From: Marinobacter sp. SS13-12
GTDB lineage: Bacteria > Pseudomonadota > Gammaproteobacteria > Pseudomonadales > Oleiphilaceae
Direction: 5' to 3'
Length of the DNA: 64,000 nt
Assembly (NCBI RefSeq): GCF_030227115.1
Contig: NZ_JASSUA010000004.1
Location: 124,001-188,000 of the forward strand
Shown here: positions 21,689 to 30,265 of the stretch, piece after piece
How the letters are laid out: each line of letters begins with the position of its first letter
Numbering within the stretch: position 1 is the first letter of the stretch
Notes under the pieces: generated by a model
What the model was told of the DNA's origin: nothing
Seen by the model: only the letters and a program-made list of their open reading frames with translations
Database searches by the model: none
Made by a program: the position numbers and the translations under genes

Positions 21689-22135
21689 GTGATTCGGGTC
21701 CAGCAACAGGATTTTGATCCTGCGGAAGAATATCGTGCACTCCGGGACAGCGGTTCCGGGACCGGAGCCATTGCGACGTTTACCGGGCTGGTTCGCGACA
21801 GTGGCGACCTGAAGGGCGTGACGGGGCTGTTTCTGGAGCATTATCCGGGGATGACAGAGCAGGTTATCGAGGGACTGGTTCGTGAGGCTTCGGAGCGCTG
21901 GGATGTGCGTGAGGCCCGGGTTATTCACCGGGTGGGATATCTGGCGCTGGGTGAGCAGATTGTGTTTGTGGGGGTGTGCAGTGCCCACCGTGGGGATGCG
22001 TTTGCGGCCTGTGAGTTTATTATGGACGCTCTGAAGACGTCGGCGCCGTTCTGGAAGAAGGAAATTACCGGCGATAGCGAGCACTGGGTTGAGCAGAAGA
22101 CTGCTGACCTGGACCGTACTCAGAGTTGGGAATAG
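21689..22135 (+). CDS. moaE: Molybdopterin synthase catalytic subunit
   Basis: The large subunit that converts cyclic pyranopterin monophosphate to molybdopterin with sulfur from MoaD. Its 148 residues include GAIATFTGLVRD near the start, LEHYPGM, the conserved HRVGYLALGEQIV segment and the catalytic-lysine region APFWKKE. The start is a GTG at 21689 with a strong AGGAGG five bases upstream. A bidirectional terminator separates it from the convergent trxA. No moaA or moaC is present here, so earlier steps must be encoded elsewhere. Confidence 0.96.
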   Translation: MIRVQQQDFDPAEEYRALRDSGSGTGAIATFTGLVRDSGDLKGVTGLFLEHYPGMTEQVIEGLVREASERWDVREARVIHRVGYLALGEQIVFVGVCSAHRGDAFAACEFIMDALKTSAPFWKKEITGDSEHWVEQKTADLDRTQSWE

Positions 22136-22155
22136 TCTTCGGGCTGGTTTATAGC

Positions 22156-22195
22156 AAAAAAACCCGCCCGTGAGCGTTTGCTCAGGGGCGGTTTT
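22156..22195. terminator. Bidirectional intrinsic terminator between moaE and trxA
   Basis: A 12-bp stem with one mismatch (CCGCCCGTGAGC at 22164-22175 and GCTCAGGGGCGG at 22180-22191) has a four-base loop. It is flanked by a run of A on the left (22156-22162) and TTTT on the right, so it can end both moaE and trxA transcripts. Confidence 0.85.
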
Positions 22196-22210
22196 GGCCG
22201 TTGGCAGCTA

Positions 22211-22537
22211 TCAGAGATTGCTGTCCAGGAACGCGGCCAGTTGTGACTTGGACAGGGCGCCCACTTTGGTGGCGTCCACGTTGCCGTTCTTGAACAGCAT
22301 CAGTGTGGGAATACCGCGGATGTTGAACTTGGGCGGTGTCTGCTCGTTTTCGTCGATGTTCAGTTTGCAGACTTTCAGCTTGCCTTCGTACTCTTCGGCC
22401 ATTTCTTCCAGCACCGGTGCAATCATCTTGCACGGGCCGCACCATTCTGCCCAGTAATCGACCAGTACAGGTACGTCTGACTGCAGTACGTCCTGCTCAA
22501 AGGAGGCGTCTGTTACGTTTACAATATTTCCGCTCAT
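22211..22537 (-). CDS. trxA: Thioredoxin 1
   Basis: A small cytoplasmic disulfide reductase, 108 residues, with the active site WCGPCKM and the conserved cis-proline segment [12 protein letters not shown]. The frame remains open to 22618, but the ATG at 22537 has AGGAAA upstream and gives the standard length and N-terminus. It is divergent from ppx and near rho, the order also found in Pseudomonas. Confidence 0.98.
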   Translation of the reverse strand: MSGNIVNVTDASFEQDVLQSDVPVLVDYWAEWCGPCKMIAPVLEEMAEEYEGKLKVCKLNIDENEQTPPKFNIRGIPTLMLFKNGNVDATKVGALSKSQLAAFLDSNL

Positions 22538-22904
22538 TGCAGTTTCCTGATTCGTGCATCTTTCAACGGCACTAGCCGCCTGCGAGATGCTATTGACTGT
22601 GGCTGGCGGTCCTGCCACTGGCTATTGATAACCGCTCACCGTGATCATGGTATGCAATACTTTACGCGATTGGTCCCGCTTATGTGAAGCGCTTCCTTCT
22701 GTCCGGGTACTTCGGATTACACTGACCACCAGTGCACCATTGCGTTACACGGTATATCGCTTATAGTAATCACCAGATCCGGCGGTTTCCGCCTGCTATC
22801 GCATTTGCACTGGTCATTACACAACCGTTTTCGGGCTTTCCCGCGTACGGCTTATCAAGTTCCCTTCCCTCTATTCAGGGCCTGGCAGAAGGAATTCAAT
22901 ACAC
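22538..22904. promoter_or_regulatory. Divergent promoter region between trxA and ppx
   Basis: This 367-base gap contains no supported gene. For ppx, TTGCGT at 22740-22745 and TATAGT at 22762-22767 are 16 bases apart and form a reasonable sigma-70 candidate. A leftward trxA promoter must also lie here; TTGCAT on the minus strand near 22650 is one possible -35 box. No riboswitch was recognised. Confidence 0.35.
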
Positions 22905-24416
22905 GTGACGGCCAACTCCTCCGCCACCCCGCCAGAACTGCTCGCAGCAATTGATATGGGCTCCAACAGTTTCCACATGGTGGTTGCCCGTCTTGTTCAC
23001 GGTGAAATCCGCACCCTTGAGAAGATGGGCGAGAAGGTTCAGCTTGGAGCCGGCCTGGACAGGTACAACCGCCTTACCGAAGACGCCCAGCAACGGGCCC
23101 TGGCCTGCCTTAGCAGGTTTGCTCAACGGCTGCAGGGCATGCCTCCGGAAGCGGTTCAGGTAGTGGGCACCAATGCCCTGCGGGTTGCCCGTAATACCCA
23201 GGAGTTCATGGCCCGGGCGGAGGAGGTACTGGGCTATCCGGTGGAGATCATCGCTGGCCGCGAAGAGGCTCGTCTGATCTATCTGGGGGTGTCCCACACC
23301 CTGTCGGATGACAGTGGCCGACGCCTGGTGATTGATATTGGTGGCGGCAGCACCGAGTTCATCATCGGTGAGCGCTTCGAGCCCCAGGATCTGGAAAGCC
23401 TGCACATGGGCTGCGTGTCGTTCCGCAACCGGTATTTCCCCGATGGCAAGGTGACCCGCAAGCAGATGGACAAAGCTGTCACCCACGCAGAACAGGAGTT
23501 GCTGAATATCCGCCAGCACTTCCGCAACAAGGGATGGCAGAGTGCCGTAGGGTCATCCGGTTCGATCAAGGCCATTGCCAGCGTGCTGGCCAGCCTGAAG
23601 ATAACCGATGGCACCATCACCCTCGAAGCCATGACCGAGCTCAGAAAACGTCTGGTGGACATGGGCAAGGTGGAGAAGCTTGGCGACCTGGGTGTGCGCA
23701 CTGACCGCCAGAGCATTTTTCCGGCGGGGTTCGCGATTCTGATGGGGGCCTTCCAGTCGCTGCAGATCAAGGAACTGACTTTCGCCGACGGCGCCCTGCG
23801 CGAGGGTCTGCTCTACGATATTGCCGGCAGGATTCAGCATGAAGACGTGCGGGTGCGGACCATACAGGCCCTGCAGGAGCGTTACCACGTGGATCAGGAG
23901 CACGGCGGCGCCGTCGAGGACACCGCTATCGCGGCCTGGCGGCAGGTAGCAGATACCTGGGGGCTGAATTCCCCGACAGACGAGGAGGTATTGCGCTGGG
24001 CCTGCCGACTGCATGAAATCGGCCTGACCATATCGCACAGCCAGTACCACAAGCATGGCGCCTATCTGCTGCGCTACTCGGATCTTCCCGGTTTCAGCCA
24101 GCAATTCCAGCGTGACCTGGCAACCCTGGTTCGTGGCCACCGGCGCAAGTTCTCTTCCGCCATTTTTGAGGGCCTGGACCCTGAGGACATTCCCCGCTTG
24201 CGTTACCTGTGTGTATTGGTTCGGCTGGCCGTACTGCTCCAACATCCGCGCAATCACGAGCAGCCACCGGAACTGCGCCTGTATCCTTCCAACAACGGTC
24301 TCGCGGTGGAATTCCCGTCCGGCTGGCTGGATGACCGCCCTCTTACCCTCGCCGACCTCGAGAATGAACGGGACTACCTCGCCAAACAGGATTTCAGCCT
24401 GAAGGTGAATTTCTAG
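22905..24416 (+). CDS. ppx: Exopolyphosphatase
   Basis: Removes terminal phosphates from polyphosphate and may also hydrolyse pppGpp. The 503 residues show the ASKHA phosphatase fold: LAAIDMGSNSFHMVVAR near the start, VVGTNALRVARN, and the phosphate-2 motif VIDIGGGSTEFIIG. A C-terminal HD-like region has LHEIGLTISHSQYHKHG. The start is a GTG at 22905 with AGAAGGA about 12 bases upstream. Its TAG stop shares bases with the convergent yheS stop. No ppk is adjacent. Confidence 0.95.
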   Translation: MTANSSATPPELLAAIDMGSNSFHMVVARLVHGEIRTLEKMGEKVQLGAGLDRYNRLTEDAQQRALACLSRFAQRLQGMPPEAVQVVGTNALRVARNTQEFMARAEEVLGYPVEIIAGREEARLIYLGVSHTLSDDSGRRLVIDIGGGSTEFIIGERFEPQDLESLHMGCVSFRNRYFPDGKVTRKQMDKAVTHAEQELLNIRQHFRNKGWQSAVGSSGSIKAIASVLASLKITDGTITLEAMTELRKRLVDMGKVEKLGDLGVRTDRQSIFPAGFAILMGAFQSLQIKELTFADGALREGLLYDIAGRIQHEDVRVRTIQALQERYHVDQEHGGAVEDTAIAAWRQVADTWGLNSPTDEEVLRWACRLHEIGLTISHSQYHKHGAYLLRYSDLPGFSQQFQRDLATLVRGHRRKFSSAIFEGLDPEDIPRLRYLCVLVRLAVLLQHPRNHEQPPELRLYPSNNGLAVEFPSGWLDDRPLTLADLENERDYLAKQDFSLKVNF

Positions 24417-26359
24417 GGCGTCAGCTCTGCCTCCAGGTTTTCCACCGTCTCGCTGATATCAAGCCACTCTGCCTCTACCTGGGCAAGACGGCTCTTGGCG
24501 GCGGCCTGCTGACCCAGCAATTCTTTCAGCTTCTGTTTGCCCTGGTCGGCATAGAGATCAGGCTCCGAAAGGTCTCGTTCCAGTGTCGTCAGTGTCGACT
24601 GCAGCTTGTCCATTTCCTTCTCCAGCGCAGTCTGCTGCTTGCGATAGGGGCTGAGCTTCTGGCGAATAGCCGCTTCTGCCCGTTTGCGGGCCTTGCGGTC
24701 GTCCGCATTCTCACCGGGACCGTCTGCGGCTGTCGCCGAACCAGCAGTAACACTTCCGCTCTCGCGCCTGGGCGCTTCTGCTTCATCTTTACGCCGGTCT
24801 GCCAGCCAGCGCTCGTAATCTTCCAGGTCGCCATCGTAATCCGTCACCCGGCCATCGTTCACCAGCCAGAAATCATCCACCGTGTTACGTAACAGGTGAC
24901 GATCGTGGGAGACCACGACAATCGCTCCGTCGAAGTTCTGCAGGGCCATGGTCAGGGCCTGGCGCATTTCCAGGTCCAGGTGGTTGGTGGGCTCGTCCAG
25001 CAACAGCAGGTTGGGTTTTTGCCAGGCAATGACGGCCAGGGCTACCCGCGCCTTTTCCCCACCGGAAAACGAGCGGATGGCACTCAGGGCGCCGTCTCCG
25101 TGGAAGTCGAAGCCGCCCAGAAAATTGCGGATGCTTTGTTCCGAGGCTCTGGGAGACAGCCGTTGCAGGTGCAGAAAGGGGCTGGCATCCAGGTCAAGGG
25201 ACTCCAACTGATGCTGGGCAAAATAGCCGATGGCCAGATGCTCCCCGGTGGTCCGCTCGCCCCGTAGCAACGTGCTCTCACCGCGAAGGGCATCCATCAG
25301 CGTGGACTTGCCAGCGCCGTTGGGGCCCAGCAGACCAATTCGGCTGCCGGGCATCAGGGAGAGATTGATCCCCTCCAGAATGGCCGTATCGCCGTAACCG
25401 GCGGCACCGTTGCGGATAGACAGCAGCGGATTCGAGACCTTGTCCGCCATCGGGAACTCGAAACTGAATGGCGAATCCACGTGGGCGGGAGCAATCCTCT
25501 CCATACGCTCCAGCGCTTTGACACGGCTCTGGGCCTGGCGTGCTTTGGTGGCCTGGGCTCTGAATCGGTCAATGAAGCGCTGAATCTCGGCTATCTTCGC
25601 TTGCTGGCGTTCATAACCGGCCTGCTGTTGGGCAACACGTTCGCTGCGCTGGGTTTCAAAGGCTGAGTAATTACCCGTATATAACTCCAGCTGCCGTTGA
25701 TCAAAGTGCACAAGGTGTGTCGCCACTCGATCCATAAAGTCCCGATCGTGTGAGATGAACAGCAGCGTGCCCTCGTAACGCCGCAGCCAGTTTTCCAGCC
25801 ACAGGCATGCATCCAGATCCAGGTGGTTGGTGGGCTCATCCAGTAGCAACAGATCCGACGGGCGCATCAGTGCCTGAGCCAGGTTCAGACGTATCCGCCA
25901 GCCACCGGAAAACGACGATACCGGCCGGTCGGCGTCGGCATCGGAAAACCCGAGCCCCCGCAGCAGGGATTCCGCCCGGCGCGGCGCGGACCAGGCCTCG
26001 TGAACGTCCAGCTCGCCATGAATACGTGCAATGGTGTGATCATCCCCGCGCTCTTCCGCGGCAGCCAGTTCTGCCTCCATCCGCCGCAGGTCGTGGTCGC
26101 CATCCAGCACGAAATCCCGGGCACTCCGGGACGAGGCAGCCACTTCCTGGGCCATGTGGGCAATCCGGCAACCACCGGGTAATGACACACTCCCCTGCTC
26201 CGGTGACAGCTGCCCCAGCAATAACTGGAACAAACTGGATTTACCGGCACCATTGGCACCGACTATCGCCACCCGTTGGCCAGGCTGAACGGTCAGGTTG
26301 ACGGCTTCTAGCAACCAGACGCCACCCCGTTGTAAACTGAGATCGGTTATCGTTAGCAT
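24413..26359 (-). CDS. yheS: ABC-F ATPase YheS
   Basis: A 648-residue soluble ABC-F protein of the YheS subgroup. These act on ribosomes rather than in membrane transport. There are two ATPase cassettes: Walker A VGANGAGKSS and LGPNGAGKST, signature SSFSGGWRIRLNLAQAL and RSFSGGEKARVALA, and two LLLDEPTNHLDL blocks. The linker (about 240-300) is rich in Arg and Gln, and a coiled coil closes the C-terminus (about 560-645). No transmembrane segment is present. It overlaps the convergent ppx by four bases. Confidence 0.93.
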   Translation of the reverse strand: MLTITDLSLQRGGVWLLEAVNLTVQPGQRVAIVGANGAGKSSLFQLLLGQLSPEQGSVSLPGGCRIAHMAQEVAASSRSARDFVLDGDHDLRRMEAELAAAEERGDDHTIARIHGELDVHEAWSAPRRAESLLRGLGFSDADADRPVSSFSGGWRIRLNLAQALMRPSDLLLLDEPTNHLDLDACLWLENWLRRYEGTLLFISHDRDFMDRVATHLVHFDQRQLELYTGNYSAFETQRSERVAQQQAGYERQQAKIAEIQRFIDRFRAQATKARQAQSRVKALERMERIAPAHVDSPFSFEFPMADKVSNPLLSIRNGAAGYGDTAILEGINLSLMPGSRIGLLGPNGAGKSTLMDALRGESTLLRGERTTGEHLAIGYFAQHQLESLDLDASPFLHLQRLSPRASEQSIRNFLGGFDFHGDGALSAIRSFSGGEKARVALAVIAWQKPNLLLLDEPTNHLDLEMRQALTMALQNFDGAIVVVSHDRHLLRNTVDDFWLVNDGRVTDYDGDLEDYERWLADRRKDEAEAPRRESGSVTAGSATAADGPGENADDRKARKRAEAAIRQKLSPYRKQQTALEKEMDKLQSTLTTLERDLSEPDLYADQGKQKLKELLGQQAAAKSRLAQVEAEWLDISETVENLEAELTP

Positions 26360-26407
26360 AACGTAATGGTATCAGGGAACGTTTAATAAGGAACCGGCAG
26401 GTGCCCC

Positions 26408-26941
26408 ATGTCGTGTAGTAGCGGGAGCAAGATACCTGAGGATGCTGATCCGGAAAACCCGTTATGGCATTTTGCCTGCCGATTCTGGGAATCTCCCCGG
26501 GCACAGGAAATGTGTCTGGAGCTGCAGAGCCGGGGCTGGAGTGTTACCCGGATTCTATGCGCGATCTGGCTTGCGTCCTCTGGCTACAGATTTACCGGCC
26601 GGGAGAGTCGCTCGGTAACAGACTGGCGAAGCCAGGTTACCGGGCCACTCAGGTCTGCGAGAAAATACATAACGAAAACCAACCCTCACACTGCTATGGT
26701 GAGGGAATGCATAGCCCGCAGCGAACTTGAAGCAGAGCGGGTAGAGCTGGCGCTGGCCTATCAGGCCCTGGTTTCAGACACAAATACAGGCTCCAGCGAG
26801 GAACCCACGGCCAGTCTGGCCCGGAATAACCTTCTTGCTGCAGCACCGGAGGGTAACATGGATAACGGGACCGGCAGACTGCTGGACACACTCGCCAGAG
26901 AACTGTCAATACTCGCAAAGGGAGATAACGGGCCATGTTGA
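26408..26941 (+). CDS. TIGR02444-type uncharacterised protein
   Basis: A 177-residue protein of unknown function that resembles the TIGR02444 family, which is found beside yheS-like genes in Pseudomonas relatives. The N-terminal half NPLWHFACRFWESP and ILCAIWLASSGYRFTGRE is the recognisable part; the C-terminus is Ala- and Glu-rich and weakly conserved. There is no signal peptide. The start ATG at 26408 has AAGGA about 13 bases upstream. It is divergent from yheS and overlaps the next gene by seven bases. Confidence 0.7.
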   Translation: MSCSSGSKIPEDADPENPLWHFACRFWESPRAQEMCLELQSRGWSVTRILCAIWLASSGYRFTGRESRSVTDWRSQVTGPLRSARKYITKTNPHTAMVRECIARSELEAERVELALAYQALVSDTNTGSSEEPTASLARNNLLAAAPEGNMDNGTGRLLDTLARELSILAKGDNGPC

Positions 26942-27321
26942 TGAAATGGCTGATCCGGCTGGCGTTTCCCGCACTGGGCGTTCTTGTTGCGTTAATGTTC
27001 TTTGGTCTTAACGACCCCGCGGAAACGTCATCCAAGCCTGCAGAAACAGAAGCAAATGTGGACATTCCCTCGTTCGAGGGGCTGGTCCCTTCTCCCGTGC
27101 CCACTGAGGGACCGGATATCGTTTTCAAGTGGCAGGACAGCGACGGGAGCTGGCATTACGCCGACAAACCTCCAGCCCAGGGTCCATGGAATGCCCTGGC
27201 CATAGAACGGACAGACAACAAAACCCTGGGACCACCAGCCTCCGACCCGGATACCGACTGGCAGTCGCCCTACCGGGCGCCGTTCTCGCTATCTCCGAAC
27301 ACCGCCAACAACGGCAGTTAA
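26935..27321 (+). CDS. Membrane-anchored DUF4124-like protein
   Basis: A 128-residue protein with an N-terminal hydrophobic anchor (about 5-24), an acidic Pro-rich linker and a short beta motif FKWQDSDGSWHYADKPP. That motif resembles DUF4124, a small periplasmic domain of unknown function. The start ATG at 26935 overlaps the preceding gene and has GGGAG upstream; an ATG six bases later is equally possible. It is probably co-transcribed with the TIGR02444-type gene. Confidence 0.6.
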   Translation: MLMKWLIRLAFPALGVLVALMFFGLNDPAETSSKPAETEANVDIPSFEGLVPSPVPTEGPDIVFKWQDSDGSWHYADKPPAQGPWNALAIERTDNKTLGPPASDPDTDWQSPYRAPFSLSPNTANNGS

Positions 27322-27432
27322 CGCTGCCGTTACCCCTCCCTTAACACATGTTCAGTGGCATCTGGCGACAGAACCCGTTACCTTCTGTGCGTTCGTAATC
27401 ATTCAACAGTAACCACAATGAAGGAACAGGCA

Positions 27433-28143
27433 ATGAACAAAACCCTGATCGCACTGGCCGTTGCCGGCGCCCTGGTCGGCTGCTCTTCACCACAGGATGC
27501 GGCCCCGGAAAATCCCGCACTGGAATCCACCGATGAAAAGGTCAGCTATGGCATGGGCCTGGTGATGGGCGAGCGGATGGGCAACGATCTGCCAGATCTG
27601 CAGATGGACCAGTTCCTGCAGGGCATCCAGCATGGCCACGCCGGCGATGAAGAGCAGACGCGCATGAGCCGGGAAGAAATCCAGGAGGCCCTGATGGCCT
27701 ACCAGACCCAGTTGCAGGAGCAGGAGTCAGCCCAGACAGAAGAGCTGGCCCAAAAGAACCGTGAGGCAGGGGAAGAATTCCTGGCCGAGAACGCAGAGCG
27801 TGATGGTGTTGAAACCACCGATTCTGGCCTGCAGTACGAAATACTGGAAGAAGGCAACGGCGAGAAGCCGAGTGTAGATGACCGGGTCCAGGTTCACTAC
27901 ACCGGCGAGCTGATTTCAGGAGAGGTGTTCGACAGCTCCCGCGAGCGCGGCGAACCGGTTACCTTCGGCCTGAACCAGGTTATTCCGGGTTGGACTGAGG
28001 GCCTGCAACTGATGTCCGAGGGCAGCAGGGCCAAGCTCTATATTCCGGCGGATCTGGCCTACGGACCCGGTGGCAACCAGAGGATCGGGCCAAACGAGAC
28101 CCTGGTGTTTGACGTGGAACTGCTGGAAATCAATCCGGAATAA
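27433..28143 (+). CDS. fkp: FKBP-type peptidyl-prolyl isomerase, lipoprotein
   Basis: A 236-residue extracytoplasmic prolyl isomerase of the FkpA/Mip/FklB type. A signal peptide ends in the lipobox LVGC, so it should be lipid-anchored. A helical dimerisation segment (about 30-130, rich in Gln and Glu) precedes the FKBP domain with VQVHYTGELISGEVFDSS, VIPGWTEGLQLM and the final LVFDVELLEI. The ATG at 27433, preceded by AAGGA, was chosen over the longer frame from 27355. A strong hairpin follows its stop. Confidence 0.93.
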   Translation: MNKTLIALAVAGALVGCSSPQDAAPENPALESTDEKVSYGMGLVMGERMGNDLPDLQMDQFLQGIQHGHAGDEEQTRMSREEIQEALMAYQTQLQEQESAQTEELAQKNREAGEEFLAENAERDGVETTDSGLQYEILEEGNGEKPSVDDRVQVHYTGELISGEVFDSSRERGEPVTFGLNQVIPGWTEGLQLMSEGSRAKLYIPADLAYGPGGNQRIGPNETLVFDVELLEINPE

Positions 28144-28158
28144 TCACGTCTGCCCTGC

Positions 28159-28194
28159 GCTTCCCCCGCTTCACCATGTGATGCCGGGGGAAGC
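28159..28194. terminator. Strong hairpin between fkp and rsd
   Basis: A perfect 10-bp stem, GCTTCCCCCG (28159-28168) with CGGGGGAAGC (28185-28194), encloses a smaller TCAC-CAT-GTGA stem. It lies between convergent genes and probably ends both transcripts. It lacks a T-tract, so it may work with Rho or protect the 3' end. Confidence 0.55.
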
Positions 28195-28209
28195 CATCAA
28201 GCGTGCCAT

Positions 28210-28692
28210 TCAGGCAGACGACATGACCTTCTCTGCGTGGGCATTGTGAAGGTGTTCAATGAGGTAATCTTCCATTTCAAAACGACTTTCCAGGGTTTCC
28301 CCCAGTTCTGAAAGCTGCTCGAACAACTCGCGGACCTCAGCTTCCGTCAGCGACTGGCCATTGAGACGATCATTAAAGTTCAATGCCGTTTCCGTCGTTT
28401 GTTCAATCTTCGGATACAGCCTTGCCGCCAGCTCCAGACCGCCATCATTGAATTCCCTGGCTTCCTGTACCAACTGATCGTATATCTCGAAGTGCCCTGC
28501 CGATACGTAATCCACCAGCACTTCGCAGAGCCTGACGAACTTCGCATGCAATGCGTCTGTCTGGGAGTAATCCGCGGTGCCGGACAAATCGCAATAGTGC
28601 ACCAGCAACTCCTGCCTTTCTTTCAGCCAACGGTCGATCAGTTCGCTGACACCACCCCAACGCTCCCTGGCATTACGGCAATTATCCAACAT
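28210..28692 (-). CDS. rsd: Rsd/AlgQ anti-sigma-70 regulator
   Basis: A 160-residue helical protein that binds the housekeeping sigma factor. The opening LDNCRNARERWGGVSELIDRWLKERQ and the central DYVSAGHFEIYDQL are very close to Pseudomonas AlgQ. It starts with ATG at 28692. dsbB lies upstream on the same strand, as in Pseudomonas, where algQ neighbours dsbH. The consequence for gene expression in this organism is inferred from the family. Confidence 0.93.
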   Translation of the reverse strand: MLDNCRNARERWGGVSELIDRWLKERQELLVHYCDLSGTADYSQTDALHAKFVRLCEVLVDYVSAGHFEIYDQLVQEAREFNDGGLELAARLYPKIEQTTETALNFNDRLNGQSLTEAEVRELFEQLSELGETLESRFEMEDYLIEHLHNAHAEKVMSSA

Positions 28693-28784
28693 GAGGTCTA
28701 TCTCCGGTTACCGGGTTCTGGTTTGATTCTTCTTGTTGTGTCGAGTCTCAAGTTACCCCATGCTGACGGTCCGTCGCAACCGTT

Positions 28785-29312
28785 TCAGCCCTGTATCCAG
28801 CCAGACTTTTTCCCGGGCCGGAACAGCATGATCAGACCAATGATCACCAGCAGAGTAAAAAAGATGGCGGTCCACCCGGGAATACTGAGCCCGAGGAAAC
28901 GCCAGGTCACTTCGGCGCAATCGCCAGTCCCCCTGAGCGCAGTGGTCAGCACCTCCATCCAGGGCAGAACGTCAAGCATATACTCCACCGACGGGCCGCA
29001 GGCCGGAACCTGGTCAGCAGGCAGGCTCTGCAACCAGAGCTGACGCCCCGCTACCCCAAGACCGGCCCCGGCACTCACCGCCAGAAAAAAACCATAGACT
29101 CTGATCCCGAATCCCCGGGGGCCGTGCAGCGCCGCCAGCAGGCTGACCAGGCCCGCGGCCATAAATCCGAACCGCTGCAACCAGCACAACGGGCAAGGCT
29201 CCAGCCCCATGACATGTTCCATGTAGAAGGCCACGCCAAGCAGGCCGGCACAAAGCAGGAATATCAGGAAAAAAACGGCTCTGGAAGTCAAATGTGTACC
29301 TCTGATCAACAT
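28785..29312 (-). CDS. dsbB: Disulfide bond formation protein DsbB/DsbH
   Basis: Inner-membrane quinone-linked oxidase that recharges DsbA. It has 175 residues and four transmembrane segments. The first periplasmic cysteine pair is LEPCPLCWLQRFGF; the second pair is probably the cysteines in CGPSVEYML and GDCAEVTWRFLG, before the last helix. The start ATG at 29312 gives a short hydrophilic N-terminus; a TTG eight codons later preceded by AGAGG is an alternative. No dsbA gene is in the window. Confidence 0.93.
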   Translation of the reverse strand: MLIRGTHLTSRAVFFLIFLLCAGLLGVAFYMEHVMGLEPCPLCWLQRFGFMAAGLVSLLAALHGPRGFGIRVYGFFLAVSAGAGLGVAGRQLWLQSLPADQVPACGPSVEYMLDVLPWMEVLTTALRGTGDCAEVTWRFLGLSIPGWTAIFFTLLVIIGLIMLFRPGKKSGWIQG

Positions 29313-29453
29313 TCATGTCAGACAGTTCGTCCCGCCGATGTGGCGGGACCAGCAGATGCTGCAACCCTGCATCGACCCTGCTATTCTCCCAGCATCGGTG
29401 GTGCCTGCAGGCGCCCAGCCACTTAACCTTAAACCAATACGAACTTCAAGCCT

Positions 29454-29903
29454 ATGACACTTAAGCCAAAGCATCTTTTGCTGACTCTGCTGATGGCCCT
29501 GCCCCTGGCCTCCATCACCTTTGCCCAGGAAGACGAGGAAGCCGAGCAGGAAGAGCTGCAGGAGGAAGAGCCGGGAATAACCGACTACATTGAAATGGAC
29601 CCTCCCTTCGTGACTCACGTGGGTGAGCCGGGCACCAGGCTGACCTACCTCAAGGCGGCCGTCACCATACGGGCTTCCAGGGAAACCACGCGCCCGGCGG
29701 TAGAAGCCCACATGCCCAGGCTGCGCCACGAGCTGGTGATGCTGTTCGGAGAGCAGACGGATACTGACCGGCTATCTGGAAATGAAGGACAGCAGGCGCT
29801 GCGAGAGGAAGCTGCAAGTCGAATTAATGCGGTACTGGAAGAGCAACAAACCGGCGAAAGCATCACCGGCGTGTTATTTACCGAGTTTGTGGTGCAGAAG
29901 TAA
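29454..29903 (+). CDS. FliL-like secreted protein
   Basis: A 149-residue protein with a cleavable-looking signal peptide (about 1-24, ending SITFA), an extremely Glu-rich stretch (about 25-40) and a C-terminal domain resembling flagellar FliL: YLKAAVTIRASRE and INAVLEEQQTGESITGVLFTEFVVQ. It is not in a flagellar operon, and true FliL has an uncleaved anchor. It may be the paralogue found near algQ-dsbH in related genomes rather than a motor part. The function is unassigned. Confidence 0.75.
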   Translation: MTLKPKHLLLTLLMALPLASITFAQEDEEAEQEELQEEEPGITDYIEMDPPFVTHVGEPGTRLTYLKAAVTIRASRETTRPAVEAHMPRLRHELVMLFGEQTDTDRLSGNEGQQALREEAASRINAVLEEQQTGESITGVLFTEFVVQK

Positions 29904-29925
29904 CCACGAGGAAGTGCGGCGAGAG

Positions 29926-30138
29926 TCAGGCAATGCGGGAGAACAGGTCATCGACGGGCTGCGCCTCTCTGGCCACCTGTTCGGCGTCTTCCCAGCCTGC
30001 TTCCCAGGCAGCAATCACCACGTCACCGCGGTACGGACAACGATTGCGATCCATTCCCATGGAGGCCGCCATGTAGCCCTGGCGATAGGCCTTGTTCAGG
30101 GACTCCACATCCCATCCCAGCTTGATGTCTCTGGCCAT
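29926..30138 (-). CDS. rmf: Ribosome modulation factor
   Basis: A 70-residue RMF-type protein that would pair 70S ribosomes into inactive dimers in stationary phase. The family core is visible: NKAYRQGYMAASMG, then NRCPY, then AAWEAGWEDA. It is longer than the 55-residue E. coli protein, with extra residues at both ends (N-terminal MARDIKLGWD and a C-terminal acidic tail). The ATG at 30138 follows GGAGAA; the frame upstream is open but has no comparable signal. Confidence 0.88.
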   Translation of the reverse strand: MARDIKLGWDVESLNKAYRQGYMAASMGMDRNRCPYRGDVVIAAWEAGWEDAEQVAREAQPVDDLFSRIA

Positions 30139-30161
30139 GTCGGTTCTCCGTTTACCTGCCC

Positions 30162-30223
30162 GGCCACCCTCGGACGGTGGCCTTCTGTTTACAGAAATTA
30201 ACAGCGCCGGCAGAGCCTGACAA
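30162..30223 (-). promoter_or_regulatory. Candidate rmf promoter and leader hairpin
   Basis: On the minus strand TTGTCA (30218-30223) and TTAATT (30196-30201) are 16 bases apart and form a possible promoter. Between it and rmf lies a perfect 7-bp hairpin, GGCCACC (30162-30168) with GGTGGCC (30176-30182). The hairpin could be part of the rmf leader or a weak end signal for gshA. Confidence 0.35.
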
Positions 30224-30265
30224 ACTTTTGTTACATTTCTGTGCGACAGGTCCGGAACTTCCACG

